In this document: piece by piece, positions 33,833 to 41,280 of the stretch
Layout of the letters: each line of letters begins with the position of its first letter
Position numbering within the stretch: position 1 is the first letter of the stretch
Source: Deltaproteobacteria bacterium
GTDB taxonomy: Bacteria > Myxococcota > XYA12-FULL-58-9 > JABJBS01
Direction: 5' to 3'
DNA length: 45,243 nucleotides
NCBI GenBank assembly: GCA_018668695.1
Contig: JABJBS010000055.1
Location: 1 to 45,243, forward strand
Position numbers and translations under genes: made by a program
Notes under the pieces: model-generated
What the model was told of the DNA's origin: nothing
What the model saw: only the letters and a program-made list of their open reading frames with translations
Database searches by the model: none

Positions 33833-36514
33833 CTACTCCTTAGCCTCTTCTTCTTTGGCTTCCACTTCAGGGGCAGCTTCGTCAGAACCCTCTGTCGACT
33901 CTTCACCACTTAATGTCTGAAATTGTGTTTCAGGCGCTGTGCTTTCCTCGCCCTCATCTTGAGGGCTTACAAGTACTTCATCCGAACCGCCGTCACCGCC
34001 ATTTTCGATGCGGCTTTGCTCGCGTTCAACCGCCCGGCCCAAGCGTGCAAGAGGACCCACCTTGCGGCGGTAATCGATGTGCGCTCGGTATTGCTTTTGG
34101 CGACCGTAATAATCGGCTGTGAATTCTTCGTGCTCTTCCATCTTACGCTCGAGAATACTTTGAAAATCCTCAACGCCTCGCACGATGTATGGCGTTAACA
34201 CTAAAAGCAGGTTTACTTTTTCAACTTTCTTGGTGCGCGTCTTAAAGAGCCAACCGATGATGGGAAGGTCACCGAGGAGCGGGACCTTACTTTCACCCTC
34301 AGTCACGTTGTCTCGCATCAAGCCGCCCAAGACGATGGTCTGTTGATCCTCAACGACAACAACACTCTTAATAGAACGATTTGAAGTCAGTGGAGTTTCA
34401 GTTGTTTTATCGATGCCCGTCACATCTTCAATCTTCTGCTCAACTTCGAGCCTAATTCGGTTTCGCTCATTGATTTGTGGAGTAATCGAAAGCTTTAAGG
34501 AGACATCGATTCGATCAACCGAAGAGAACATACCGCCGCCGAGTGAACCCAACGAACTGCCAAGTGAACCCAGGCCACTCGAACCTGCCGCGCCGCCCAG
34601 GGCACCTGCCAGAGCACTGCTGCCAAGTGAAGTACCACGGCGAAATGGTACCTTCTTACCAACTTCAATCGTTGCTTCCTCGTTATCGGTTGTCAGAATA
34701 TGAGGCGTAGAAAGAACCTGAGCGTTGCTGTCTACTTCCAACCATTTCAGAATCATACCGAAACTTGGAATGGTCAAATCACCAATCGTGAGCTGCTTGC
34801 CTACGATACCAGCCATCGAACCGCCCGCGAGACCAAGCAATCCAGTTGGGCTTAACGCACCAGCAACCGTGCTGCTGATACCTTCACTGCCCGCTGACCA
34901 GGGACCACTTTGAACAAAACCGAGTGACCCATCGCCGTAGCCGCCCAAATCATTGGCACCAAATTGAACCGGTGTATGCCAACTCACGCCAATATCATTG
35001 TCATTACTGTTAGATACTTCGAGGATCGCCGCCTCGATATAAACCTGCGGCCGAACTGTATCCAGTCGTTCGACTAACTTCTTAAGTGCACGGTAGTCGT
35101 GTGCACTCGCCACAACAATCAAACTGTTCGTGCTCTTATCAGCGGTGATTTTAATTTCGCCTTCAAAGAGCTGCGCGCTTTTAGGAGCAGATGCGCCCTT
35201 GCCTTTTTTACCAGCCCGGCCCTTCGAAGTGGATGAACCTTGAGTAAGACTCGACAAAGTAGATGCCAAATCTTCTGCCTTGGCATTTTCCAAGTAGTAA
35301 ACGTGGATACGGCCTTGCTCTGCTTCAGAAATAGGAACGTCCAACCTAGAGATGAGACGACGAATGGCTTCAAAGCTGCGTTTGTTGGCCTTAATGATAA
35401 TTTGATTCGTTCGTTCGTCGGCGATAATTTTTGATATCTGCACCGATGCTTCATCACTAGAACTAGACTTGGCTTTGCTCGTTGGAGATTTACGTGCGCT
35501 CTTTGACTTTGTAGCGCCTCCGCCACCGGATACATCAAACACTTGAGTAATCTTGTCGGCCACTTCCTGTGCTGTAGCGTATTCAATTTGAACTATCCGA
35601 AGCTCATCATCAAAGCCAGGCTGATCAAGCGCTCTAATGATTCGCTTAATTCGGGCAATATTTGGCGCGTACTCACTTAAGATGATGGCATTGCTTGGTT
35701 GAAAAACCGTAAGCTCACCTTCTTTAGAAACTAAGGATTTAAGAACGCTGCTGATTTGATTGGCTTCCGTGTGCATCATCGTGATGAGCATCGTGACCAT
35801 CTGCTCATTAAAAGACGGGCAAACATCATCAGGGCCAACACAGGTGGGAATTGGCTTTTTAATCGCGTTTTTGGATTCTATCAATTTGTAGAATTTACCG
35901 GTCTTCACAACCGTGATTCCATTGATACTTAGAGCCGATAAAAATACTTGGTAAGCCTCTGCTGCCGTAATCTTAGTGGGCGAAAGAATCGTAATCTCTT
36001 GGCTTTTAAGCTTTTCAGGAATGATGAAGTTTTTACGCGTCATGTCGGAAATCGCTTTCACGATGTCCATGATCTCCGCCTTAGAGAACTCGAAAGAGAA
36101 ACGCCCTTTTTTGGCGCGCTCTTTGTAGTCGATGTCACCACCATCTACATCAGATCTTGGCGATGATGAGCGGGAGCGACTTGAAGACTCCGAGGACTTG
36201 GAAGACTTGGACGATTTTTCGTCCTTCACCGCTGCACGGCTTGCCGCCGCGGCAGCTTCTGCAGTGCGCTTCATCTCTGCCGACTTGCCAACACGGGGCC
36301 GCTTCGATTTAGGAAAGCTCTTTGGAACCGACCGAGCCTTCATCAGCTGGCGGCCAAGCTGCACCTTTTCCTTAGCTTTTTTCTTGCTCGCTTCCTCGTC
36401 ATCAGACTGCGCAACCCAAGTACTGGTATCAACAGAACTCTGCGCTGCCATCACATCACTTGTGGCAAACATGGTCAAAACAATCAGCATCACCAAACGT
36501 GGCGTATTCAACAT
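33833..36514 (-). CDS. gspD: Type II secretion secretin GspD
   Basis: 893 residues from ATG 36514, which is followed by a signal peptide (LVMLIVLTMFATSDVMAA) and preceded by GAGAGG; a longer frame from 36607 lacks sense before the signal. A Lys/Arg/Ser-rich linker (SSKSSESSSRSRSSSPRS) leads to N0 (FSFEFSKAEIMDIVKAISDMTRKNF ... in parts), then N1-N3 domains and the secretin gate domain with GLMRDNVTEGESKVPLLGD and LLLVLTPYIV. N1 is interrupted by a basic insert (ATKSKSARKSPTSKAK) and N3 by another (GSSTSKGRAGKKGKG). The C-terminal 70 residues are strongly acidic and may be a disordered extension or pilotin site. It forms the outer-membrane pore. Confidence 0.95.
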   Translation of the reverse strand: MLNTPRLVMLIVLTMFATSDVMAAQSSVDTSTWVAQSDDEEASKKKAKEKVQLGRQLMKARSVPKSFPKSKRPRVGKSAEMKRTAEAAAAASRAAVKDEKSSKSSKSSESSSRSRSSSPRSDVDGGDIDYKERAKKGRFSFEFSKAEIMDIVKAISDMTRKNFIIPEKLKSQEITILSPTKITAAEAYQVFLSALSINGITVVKTGKFYKLIESKNAIKKPIPTCVGPDDVCPSFNEQMVTMLITMMHTEANQISSVLKSLVSKEGELTVFQPSNAIILSEYAPNIARIKRIIRALDQPGFDDELRIVQIEYATAQEVADKITQVFDVSGGGGATKSKSARKSPTSKAKSSSSDEASVQISKIIADERTNQIIIKANKRSFEAIRRLISRLDVPISEAEQGRIHVYYLENAKAEDLASTLSSLTQGSSTSKGRAGKKGKGASAPKSAQLFEGEIKITADKSTNSLIVVASAHDYRALKKLVERLDTVRPQVYIEAAILEVSNSNDNDIGVSWHTPVQFGANDLGGYGDGSLGFVQSGPWSAGSEGISSTVAGALSPTGLLGLAGGSMAGIVGKQLTIGDLTIPSFGMILKWLEVDSNAQVLSTPHILTTDNEEATIEVGKKVPFRRGTSLGSSALAGALGGAAGSSGLGSLGSSLGSLGGGMFSSVDRIDVSLKLSITPQINERNRIRLEVEQKIEDVTGIDKTTETPLTSNRSIKSVVVVEDQQTIVLGGLMRDNVTEGESKVPLLGDLPIIGWLFKTRTKKVEKVNLLLVLTPYIVRGVEDFQSILERKMEEHEEFTADYYGRQKQYRAHIDYRRKVGPLARLGRAVEREQSRIENGGDGGSDEVLVSPQDEGEESTAPETQFQTLSGEESTEGSDEAAPEVEAKEEEAKE

Positions 36515-36527
36515 CCCACTACCTCTC

Positions 36528-36995
36528 TCATCGTACCAACGAGCAGCGAATCTTTTGGTTCCCTTTATGGAGAACCACACCACTCGAATGTATTGCCCCG
36601 AGCACAAAGCTCCCGGCAGGCGTATTCAAAACTTGTTCTAAATGAACGAGACGGGTGTCATCGTTCACTGAAAGCATCGCGAAGGAATCAGCCATTGTTT
36701 CCGCTTCTACAATGGCACGGACTTCTAAGGGGCATGTTTGTGCTTGAACCTTAGAAGGTTTTTTCTTTGGCACTGGAGCGGGTGCCGTCGACTTTTTTTG
36801 TAAATCCATTGGCACTTGAGCCAGTGGTAAAATTGCGAGGGTGTATTCGCTCTCTAAAGTTTGCACGCTGGTATCGACGGACATCGCAACCGTAGACACA
36901 GCGGTCCCTACTGGCTCATTGGCAAATCCCGGAATCTCACTTCCAAGACCTGTTAAAGCGCCGATGCAGAGGAGTATGCGTAGAGAGTCGTGCAC
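36528..36995 (-). CDS. Exported protein with a GspC homology-region-like domain
   Basis: 155 residues from GTG 36995. Residues 1-25 look like a signal peptide (LRILLCIGALTGLGSEIPGFA). After a linker with VPKKKPSK comes a domain from Cys88 to Cys151: CPLEVRAIVEAETMADSFAM ... KIRC. It lines up by eye with Cys110 to Cys177 of the adjacent GspC, which begins CSLPISVRATLVSDNPAWSI and ends HYERC: same flanking cysteines, VRA core, S-(F/I)-A-M strand, similar spacing (63 against 67 residues). It has no PDZ and no permanent anchor. The gene fits between gspC (three-base gap) and gspD (13-base gap). I infer a duplicated, anchorless secretin-contact domain; a pilotin-like or other helper role is an alternative. 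Confidence 0.7.
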   Translation of the reverse strand: MHDSLRILLCIGALTGLGSEIPGFANEPVGTAVSTVAMSVDTSVQTLESEYTLAILPLAQVPMDLQKKSTAPAPVPKKKPSKVQAQTCPLEVRAIVEAETMADSFAMLSVNDDTRLVHLEQVLNTPAGSFVLGAIHSSGVVLHKGNQKIRCSLVR

Positions 36996-36998
36996 GTT

Positions 36999-37970
36999 TT
37001 ATCGCCCAATCGCATAGTTCATCGTCATGGCACGGCCACGGCGTTGAATGTCGACAGTGATACTCGAGCTGTCTTTAAGTTTTTGGTAGATTTCCAAAGC
37101 CTTATCAGGGCTGTTCATTTCGTGCCCGTTGACACTTTGAATGACATCACCGTTTCGTAGCCCGATCTTGGAATAAATACTTCCAGGCTTAATACTGAAA
37201 AGCTTAAAGCCATTGGGCTTACCATTTTTGAAGCTTGGAACGATGCGTGCCTTGGTAGCCACTTCGCTAAGGTTATTCAGTACACGGTCGATCTCTGAAC
37301 CTTCGATATTGTAATCGGTCTCAGAAACTTTAGTAACGCCCTTGCTGCGGTCGCCGTCGTCATCTTTGACCTTGCTGGTGCTCTTCGAACTCTTAGGCGA
37401 ATTACGACGCCCAGCTTTTGGCGATTCCGCATCAGCCAGGCAACGCTCGTAATGGCTTGCCCTGCGAACAATAATTTCACGGCTACGAACTTCCACAAGT
37501 TCAGCATCATCTACAACCAGGTTATTGCCCGGACGAATGCTGTAAGCTTCAACATCGCGAGATGAGTTGTTGTAAATCATCGCAATGGACCATGCGGGGT
37601 TGTCTGAAACCAAGGTGGCTCGAACCGAAATCGGTAAGCTGCAGCTCTTCACATCTGTTTCATCAAACTCACCGGCTTCACTGGCCTCGGAGTCTTCGGG
37701 TACATCAACCACCGGTTGGAGGTTTTCGCGCTTGAGTGCCATGAGGTTTCGCTCTGCCATTGAGCTAAAGCCTGCTTTTCTGGAGGTTATGCCTTTTCGA
37801 GACTTGCCGCTGGTTCCTAGATTTTGGTTTGCGTTGGGAAGAAGCCTAATTTCCTCGGCTACCACCGCATTGACCGCACCGCCCACAAAATACGAGCCAA
37901 GTGCAATAAACACCAAGTTCAACAACCAGCCATTGTTTTTTAAATAGGCTGCAATGCGTGCCGTAACCAT
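36999..37970 (-). CDS. gspC: Type II secretion protein GspC
   Basis: 323 residues from ATG 37970; the open frame reaches 38063 but the extra 31 residues are polar and would bury the membrane anchor. One helix at about 14-34 (GWLLNLVFIALGSYFVGGAV) is followed by a linker, the periplasmic homology region (Cys110-Cys177, SLPISVRATLVSDNPAWSIA), a Ser/Lys/Asp linker, and a PDZ domain (KLFSIKPGSIYSKIGLRNGDVIQSVNG). GspC links the inner platform to the N0 domain of GspD. It is the first gene of the secretion operon and lies behind a predicted sigma-54 promoter. Confidence 0.92.
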   Translation of the reverse strand: MVTARIAAYLKNNGWLLNLVFIALGSYFVGGAVNAVVAEEIRLLPNANQNLGTSGKSRKGITSRKAGFSSMAERNLMALKRENLQPVVDVPEDSEASEAGEFDETDVKSCSLPISVRATLVSDNPAWSIAMIYNNSSRDVEAYSIRPGNNLVVDDAELVEVRSREIIVRRASHYERCLADAESPKAGRRNSPKSSKSTSKVKDDDGDRSKGVTKVSETDYNIEGSEIDRVLNNLSEVATKARIVPSFKNGKPNGFKLFSIKPGSIYSKIGLRNGDVIQSVNGHEMNSPDKALEIYQKLKDSSSITVDIQRRGRAMTMNYAIGR

Positions 37971-38084
37971 GAGGCGACTTCTTTCTTCAAACCTCAGCTG
38001 CCGAGACCATCTCGACGCATCTTCAAACCCTGAAGCGCCTTGCCATATTCCAGACATGAACATTCCAGTGTTGGGAGGGGTAAA

Positions 38085-38100
38085 TGCAAGATTCGATCCA
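38085..38100 (-). promoter_or_regulatory. Predicted sigma-54 (-24/-12) promoter of the gsp operon
   Basis: Read on the minus strand the sequence is TGGATCGAATCTTGCA. Against the consensus TGGCACG-N4-TTGC-(A/T) it keeps TGG, C and G at positions 6-7, TTGC and the final A, with exact spacing; only positions 4 and 5 differ. The GG and GC doublets fall at 38098-38099 and 38086-38087, so transcription would begin near 38074, about 100 bases before the gspC ATG. Confidence 0.6.
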
Positions 38101-38205
38101 TAAATTCAAGGGTCAAATCATGCTAATTTTTAAGGGATTTTAATAACTTAGGTCGAGTCTTTTAGACATATTGTCAAGATGGCGAGCTATGATCGTAAAG
38201 GCCGT

Positions 38206-38224
38206 GACAAATTGTCAATTTGTC
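38206..38224. promoter_or_regulatory. Perfect 19-bp inverted repeat, candidate activator site
   Basis: GACAAATTGTCAATTTGTC has two 9-bp arms around one central base and reads the same on both strands apart from that base. It lies 132-150 bases before the predicted sigma-54 start, a typical distance for an enhancer-binding protein site, and 15 bases after the stop of the possible 84-residue gene. An additional TTGTC is at 38171. It has no terminator T-run. Confidence 0.6.
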
Positions 38225-38238
38225 TCATTTCGATCCAT

Positions 38239-38493
38239 TTAGGCTAGAAACCAGCCCCGGAAGTCTTCGAGGTTCAGAGCCCGTGGGGCAAGCGGGGCTC
38301 CCACAAAGGACGCTCGTTCTTGTGACGCAGTCGCCGCTGCATTAGGACCGCCGGTAGCCGACTCCCAAAGCCTATCAAATTCTTCACCAATATCGATTTC
38401 AGGATCACCATTACGCTTGTTCATCGTCACCTCGTACCCAAACCATCGACGCAACCTTCTAAAATCTTTAATTAAATCATGCACCGGATTCAT
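38239..38493 (-). CDS. Possible 84-residue protein
   Basis: 84 residues from ATG 38493. The sequence looks protein-like: a basic amphipathic N-terminal helix (NPVHDLIKDFRRLRRWFGY), an acidic middle (DPEIDIGEEFDRLWESA), an Ala/Thr/Ser spacer and a C-terminal NLEDFRGWF motif. I recognise no family. The open frame extends further upstream, but that part is the antisense of the RHH gene and is Cys/Arg/Gly-rich, so the shorter start is preferred. The ribosome site is weak. It is divergent from the ribbon-helix-helix gene across 105 bases holding a GTGGTACCAC palindrome. Confidence 0.45.
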   Translation of the reverse strand: MNPVHDLIKDFRRLRRWFGYEVTMNKRNGDPEIDIGEEFDRLWESATGGPNAAATASQERASFVGAPLAPRALNLEDFRGWFLA

Positions 38494-38502
38494 GAACCCA
38501 AA

Positions 38503-38512
38503 GTGGTACCAC
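38503..38512. promoter_or_regulatory. Palindrome GTGGTACCAC between divergent small genes
   Basis: A perfect 10-bp palindrome in the 105-base divergent gap, 10 bases before the ATG of the possible 84-residue protein. It is a candidate operator, for instance for the neighbouring ribbon-helix-helix protein; length alone makes chance occurrence possible. Confidence 0.3.
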
Positions 38513-38598
38513 CTCAGTTTCAAGCTGGTTGCGACTTTTTTGGTGAATATCAAATTCCAGATTAGCCTTTGAGGGGACCTTTTGGAGGGGAAATCAAC

Positions 38599-38997
38599 AT
38601 GTCCAGTTATCTTACAGCAGAAGAATTCAGTGCATTCATGACAGACGAGAGCACCGAGGGGCCGCAGGCGCCGGAAAAGCCGCACTTGGTCGCCGTTGCC
38701 GAGCCCGCAGTCGTGGTAACTGAAAAGCCAGCGACAGTCGCAAAACCCATCTCGTTGACGCAACTGCCGCCTCGCCCCATGGCGACCCCCGCGGTTGCTG
38801 TTGCCACCGGTGCTTGTAGAACTGAGCCCACACACGATCCAGGCGCTAAGCCCAACACCGGCTTAAATCTTCGACTTAATGATTACCAACTGGAATTGAT
38901 TCGAGAACTGGCCGCTCGTGAAGAACGCTCGATGCAGCAGGTTATCCGCCGAACGTTGATTCCGGCCATTGAGCAAGCTCTAAGCTGCGAAGATTAA
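38599..38997 (+). CDS. Ribbon-helix-helix DNA-binding-like protein
   Basis: 132 residues from ATG 38599, which has GGAGGGG nine bases upstream; a start at 38569 is less likely. The N-terminus is a short conserved-looking element (SSYLTAEEFSAFMTDEST), then a Pro/Ala/Val-rich linker of about 65 residues. The C-terminal 40 residues fit a ribbon-helix-helix fold: strand NLRLNDYQ, helix LELIRELAAREE, turn RSM, helix QQVIRRTLIPAIEQAL. Such proteins bind DNA as dimers and often regulate their own promoters. Its TAA overlaps the stop of the convergent ATPase gene in a TTAA. Confidence 0.72.
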   Translation: MSSYLTAEEFSAFMTDESTEGPQAPEKPHLVAVAEPAVVVTEKPATVAKPISLTQLPPRPMATPAVAVATGACRTEPTHDPGAKPNTGLNLRLNDYQLELIRELAAREERSMQQVIRRTLIPAIEQALSCED

Positions 38998-40127
38998 CGT
39001 GAAATTCTTTGGCGGTACCAGTCGTTCCAGAGCATGCTTTTAGCCTGCAATACGTATTGGCCATCGCGCATCGCTCTCTCAACAACTGAGCAAGCAACTA
39101 AAAAATCTGCAAATTCTTTAAGCGGACGAAGACCCACCTCGCGCTCCGCTTGTTTTGCAGTACAGCCGTATTCGCCCATTTCCATAAGCACCTGCATCAA
39201 TGCGTGCTCCGGCGCTGCGTAAGAGCCTCGGTAATGAACCCCTCGCCCGCGATCGAAGGCTTGCCAAATATTTTCAAAAAGCGGTTCCAACCGCATGGAT
39301 GCGTTGTCTGCCGCAGCTCGTAAATTACGCACTAAGTTGTATTCGATGATCTCATCTAGAAGTACGTTGAGAAGGTATGGGTGATTGCCCGTTAAATAGG
39401 AGATCTCTTTAATTAGCCGTGCATTGGCTTCAGGAAGCATCTCCCGCACCATCATGGCTGCTTCGTCTTCTTTCAATGCGCCCAAGCACTGCTGCTGTAG
39501 TTTCTTCAATTCTGGCATTTTCGAATCAAGAATAAATTCACGAAACTCTCGGTCGCCCGCAAAAACAAGGCTCACCGGCGACCAATCCTCAGACTGCTTC
39601 AACAACTTGAATAAAGGCTCCAGCGCTTCCATGCACTCAGCCTTCGCAAAAACTTCAGAACCATCAAACATAAGTGCGAAATGACACCATGCTTCCGTGC
39701 CACGCAGACCCGCCCACGTTTTAGCCAGAGAGGTCTCAAGCTCCTGCCAACCATGTTGCCCCGCCCTTCGAAAATCGGGCTTTTTCAATTCAACAGCGCC
39801 TGCACCACCTCGAGCATGGGTATCCAATAAAGCCGCACTGAGAGCGTCCCAAATAAGACTTGGAAGTAATGCCGCCCGGCCGCCAAGCAGCGATAGATCG
39901 ACGATAACCGGAACCGTTTTGATTCCCTGGTATAGCGGGGTAAATAAGTCGTACTGATTTTGTCTTAGTTCTTGCAGAAACGATGTCTTGCCCACCTGCG
40001 GACCACCCATGAGCGCCACAGATTGACCGCGCTGAATGCAATTCAGAACACGCCTTAATTCGCCCGTGCGGCCATAAAATCCTGAGGTGCCACCAACTTG
40101 GCGGTCACAAATGGGTAGAGCGCTCAT
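38994..40127 (-). CDS. STAND-like P-loop ATPase
   Basis: 377 residues, soluble. The N-terminal phrase FYGRTGELRRVLNCIQRGQSVALMG leads to the P-loop GGPQVGKTS (41-49); the Walker B strand is HFALMFDGSEVF; a sensor-like VSLVFAGDREFREFI and the NHPYLLNVLLDEI element follow, as in ATPases of the archaeal ATPase/STAND branch. The C-terminal 90 residues look like a winged helix (EHALMQVLMEMGEYGCTAKQAEREVGLRPLKEFADFL). Members act as switches rather than motors; the partner here is unknown. It ends the minus-strand run proline dehydrogenase, Cys-rich protein, TPR protein, ATPase, 69 bases after the TPR gene. Confidence 0.8.
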   Translation of the reverse strand: MSALPICDRQVGGTSGFYGRTGELRRVLNCIQRGQSVALMGGPQVGKTSFLQELRQNQYDLFTPLYQGIKTVPVIVDLSLLGGRAALLPSLIWDALSAALLDTHARGGAGAVELKKPDFRRAGQHGWQELETSLAKTWAGLRGTEAWCHFALMFDGSEVFAKAECMEALEPLFKLLKQSEDWSPVSLVFAGDREFREFILDSKMPELKKLQQQCLGALKEDEAAMMVREMLPEANARLIKEISYLTGNHPYLLNVLLDEIIEYNLVRNLRAAADNASMRLEPLFENIWQAFDRGRGVHYRGSYAAPEHALMQVLMEMGEYGCTAKQAEREVGLRPLKEFADFLVACSVVERAMRDGQYVLQAKSMLWNDWYRQRISR

Positions 40128-40196
40128 AACTTAGAGGTTACCCCAAGACTCAGTTCTGAGCGAATGGTGGGAAAGCAATGAAAACAATGGCAAGCG

Positions 40197-40820
40197 CTAG
40201 AATCCGTTGGCCACAGCACTAAAAAGGTCTGCGCCAAGCACATCTGGACCCAGCTCTTTGGCTTCGTCCAAACAATCTTTAGCCGACTTTAAATCACCTT
40301 CATCAACCCAAGCTGTTGCCAGAGAGAATAAATGCTGGCCCAAAGTTTGGTCTTTGTTCGGACGACATTGATCGATCAGGGATTTGAGCTGTTTGATACG
40401 CTCCGTGCGCACCCGGGTCAGCTCATCCTTTTCAGCCTCAGCTGCATGGATCGTTTCCATAAACGCTAAAGCAGTAACCGAATGATCACTCGGAGATTCC
40501 GTGAACCCTACTCTGCGCAACTCAAACAGAGCCTTCTGACCGCGCCCTTGATGAAAAAGGCAAATACCCAGGGAGGTTCGAGCCGCCAAGGACCAGTAGG
40601 GATGCTTTTGTTTGGCCGCAGCCTGAAAGTGGGTCACCGCTTGTTCTAAATCTCGTAAATGAAAGAGACAATGCAGCCCGACTTTATAACCAGCTTCAAC
40701 AGCTTGCGCGGTATCGGAAAACTCAGCGACGATGACTTGTCTGGTTTTCCACATCCCCTCAACATCGCCCGCAGCCTCTTGTTCAGCGAGTTCTTTTAAA
40801 AGGCCTTCTAAATCAGCCAT
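40197..40820 (-). CDS. TPR-like protein
   Basis: 207 residues from ATG 40820, which has GGGAG six bases upstream; the open frame begins earlier at a TTG. Helical pairs with TPR spacing are visible: GLLKELAEQEAAGDVEGMWK, HFRDLEQAVTHFQAAAKQ-like unit LRDLEQAVTHFQAAAKQKHP, LAARTSLGICLFHQGRGQKAL, and LFSLATAWVDEGDLKSAKDC. No signal or membrane segment, so probably cytoplasmic and a protein-protein adaptor. Its start overlaps the end of the Cys-rich gene by eight bases, so the two products are likely made together. Confidence 0.78.
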   Translation of the reverse strand: MADLEGLLKELAEQEAAGDVEGMWKTRQVIVAEFSDTAQAVEAGYKVGLHCLFHLRDLEQAVTHFQAAAKQKHPYWSLAARTSLGICLFHQGRGQKALFELRRVGFTESPSDHSVTALAFMETIHAAEAEKDELTRVRTERIKQLKSLIDQCRPNKDQTLGQHLFSLATAWVDEGDLKSAKDCLDEAKELGPDVLGADLFSAVANGF

Positions 40821-41247
40821 TTCGATCTCCCACTTCAATGCCAAGCTCTACTTTAAGACGCTCAAGAATCTCAAAATACTCTTTTTGTTGGTAACTCTTA
40901 TTAAGGATATGAAACTCACATCCGACCAGCCCAACACAGCCAATGCAGTGATGACAATCGGCGAGATCGACGCAATGGATGAGATAAGCACTGTCTACAC
41001 AATGTCGGCAATCTTGAAGATACGCGCTGCTATGACAACTCTCGCAATTTTTGCTCCAAGTTAGGCCTGTGCAATTTGTTAGCTTTGAGCTGTGGGTGCA
41101 GCGGTAAGAGTTCGTCGAGTCCTCGCAAAAACTGCAGTGAGTACAACCCTGCAAGCCAGTGGATTGTACGCACTGGATATTGCTGCTGCCCTCATCGGCG
41201 CTTCGCTCTAAATCGCGCAGACCGCGTAATAACTCATCAACATTCAT
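40813..41247 (-). CDS. Cysteine-periodic repeat protein
   Basis: 144 residues with 15 Cys, all between about residue 26 and 108, at spacings of 3, 6 and 9. Short repeats such as LTNCTGLTWSKNCESCHSS, YLQDCRHCVDSAYLIHC and HHCIGCVGLVGCEFHILNKS suggest a small right-handed beta-helix or a metal-rich stack. The end, ILNKSYQQKEYFEILERL, resembles the N-K-x-Y-x-x-x-E-Y ending of Cys-rich proteins from several uncultured bacteria, which I know only as uncharacterised. No signal peptide, so it is probably cytosolic, where cysteines may bind metal rather than form disulfides. It lies 33 bases after proline dehydrogenase and overlaps the TPR gene. Confidence 0.75.
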   Translation of the reverse strand: MNVDELLRGLRDLERSADEGSSNIQCVQSTGLQGCTHCSFCEDSTNSYRCTHSSKLTNCTGLTWSKNCESCHSSAYLQDCRHCVDSAYLIHCVDLADCHHCIGCVGLVGCEFHILNKSYQQKEYFEILERLKVELGIEVGDRNG

Positions 41248-41280
41248 TATTTGCGACTATCCCAGAAGCCTCGGTAAGCG

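Noticed and set aside
38206-38224. The 19-bp inverted repeat as a terminator of the 84-residue gene
   Set aside because: Only one base for a loop, AT-rich arms and no T-run.
38494-38835. Upstream extension of the 84-residue minus-strand frame
   Set aside because: It is antisense to the RHH gene, rich in Cys, Arg and Gly, and lacks protein-like character; only the part from ATG 38493 is kept.
38994-41247. ATPase/TPR/Cys-rich genes as an anti-phage defence island
   Set aside because: No nuclease, toxin, reverse transcriptase or other effector domain is visible and no mobile element flanks them.
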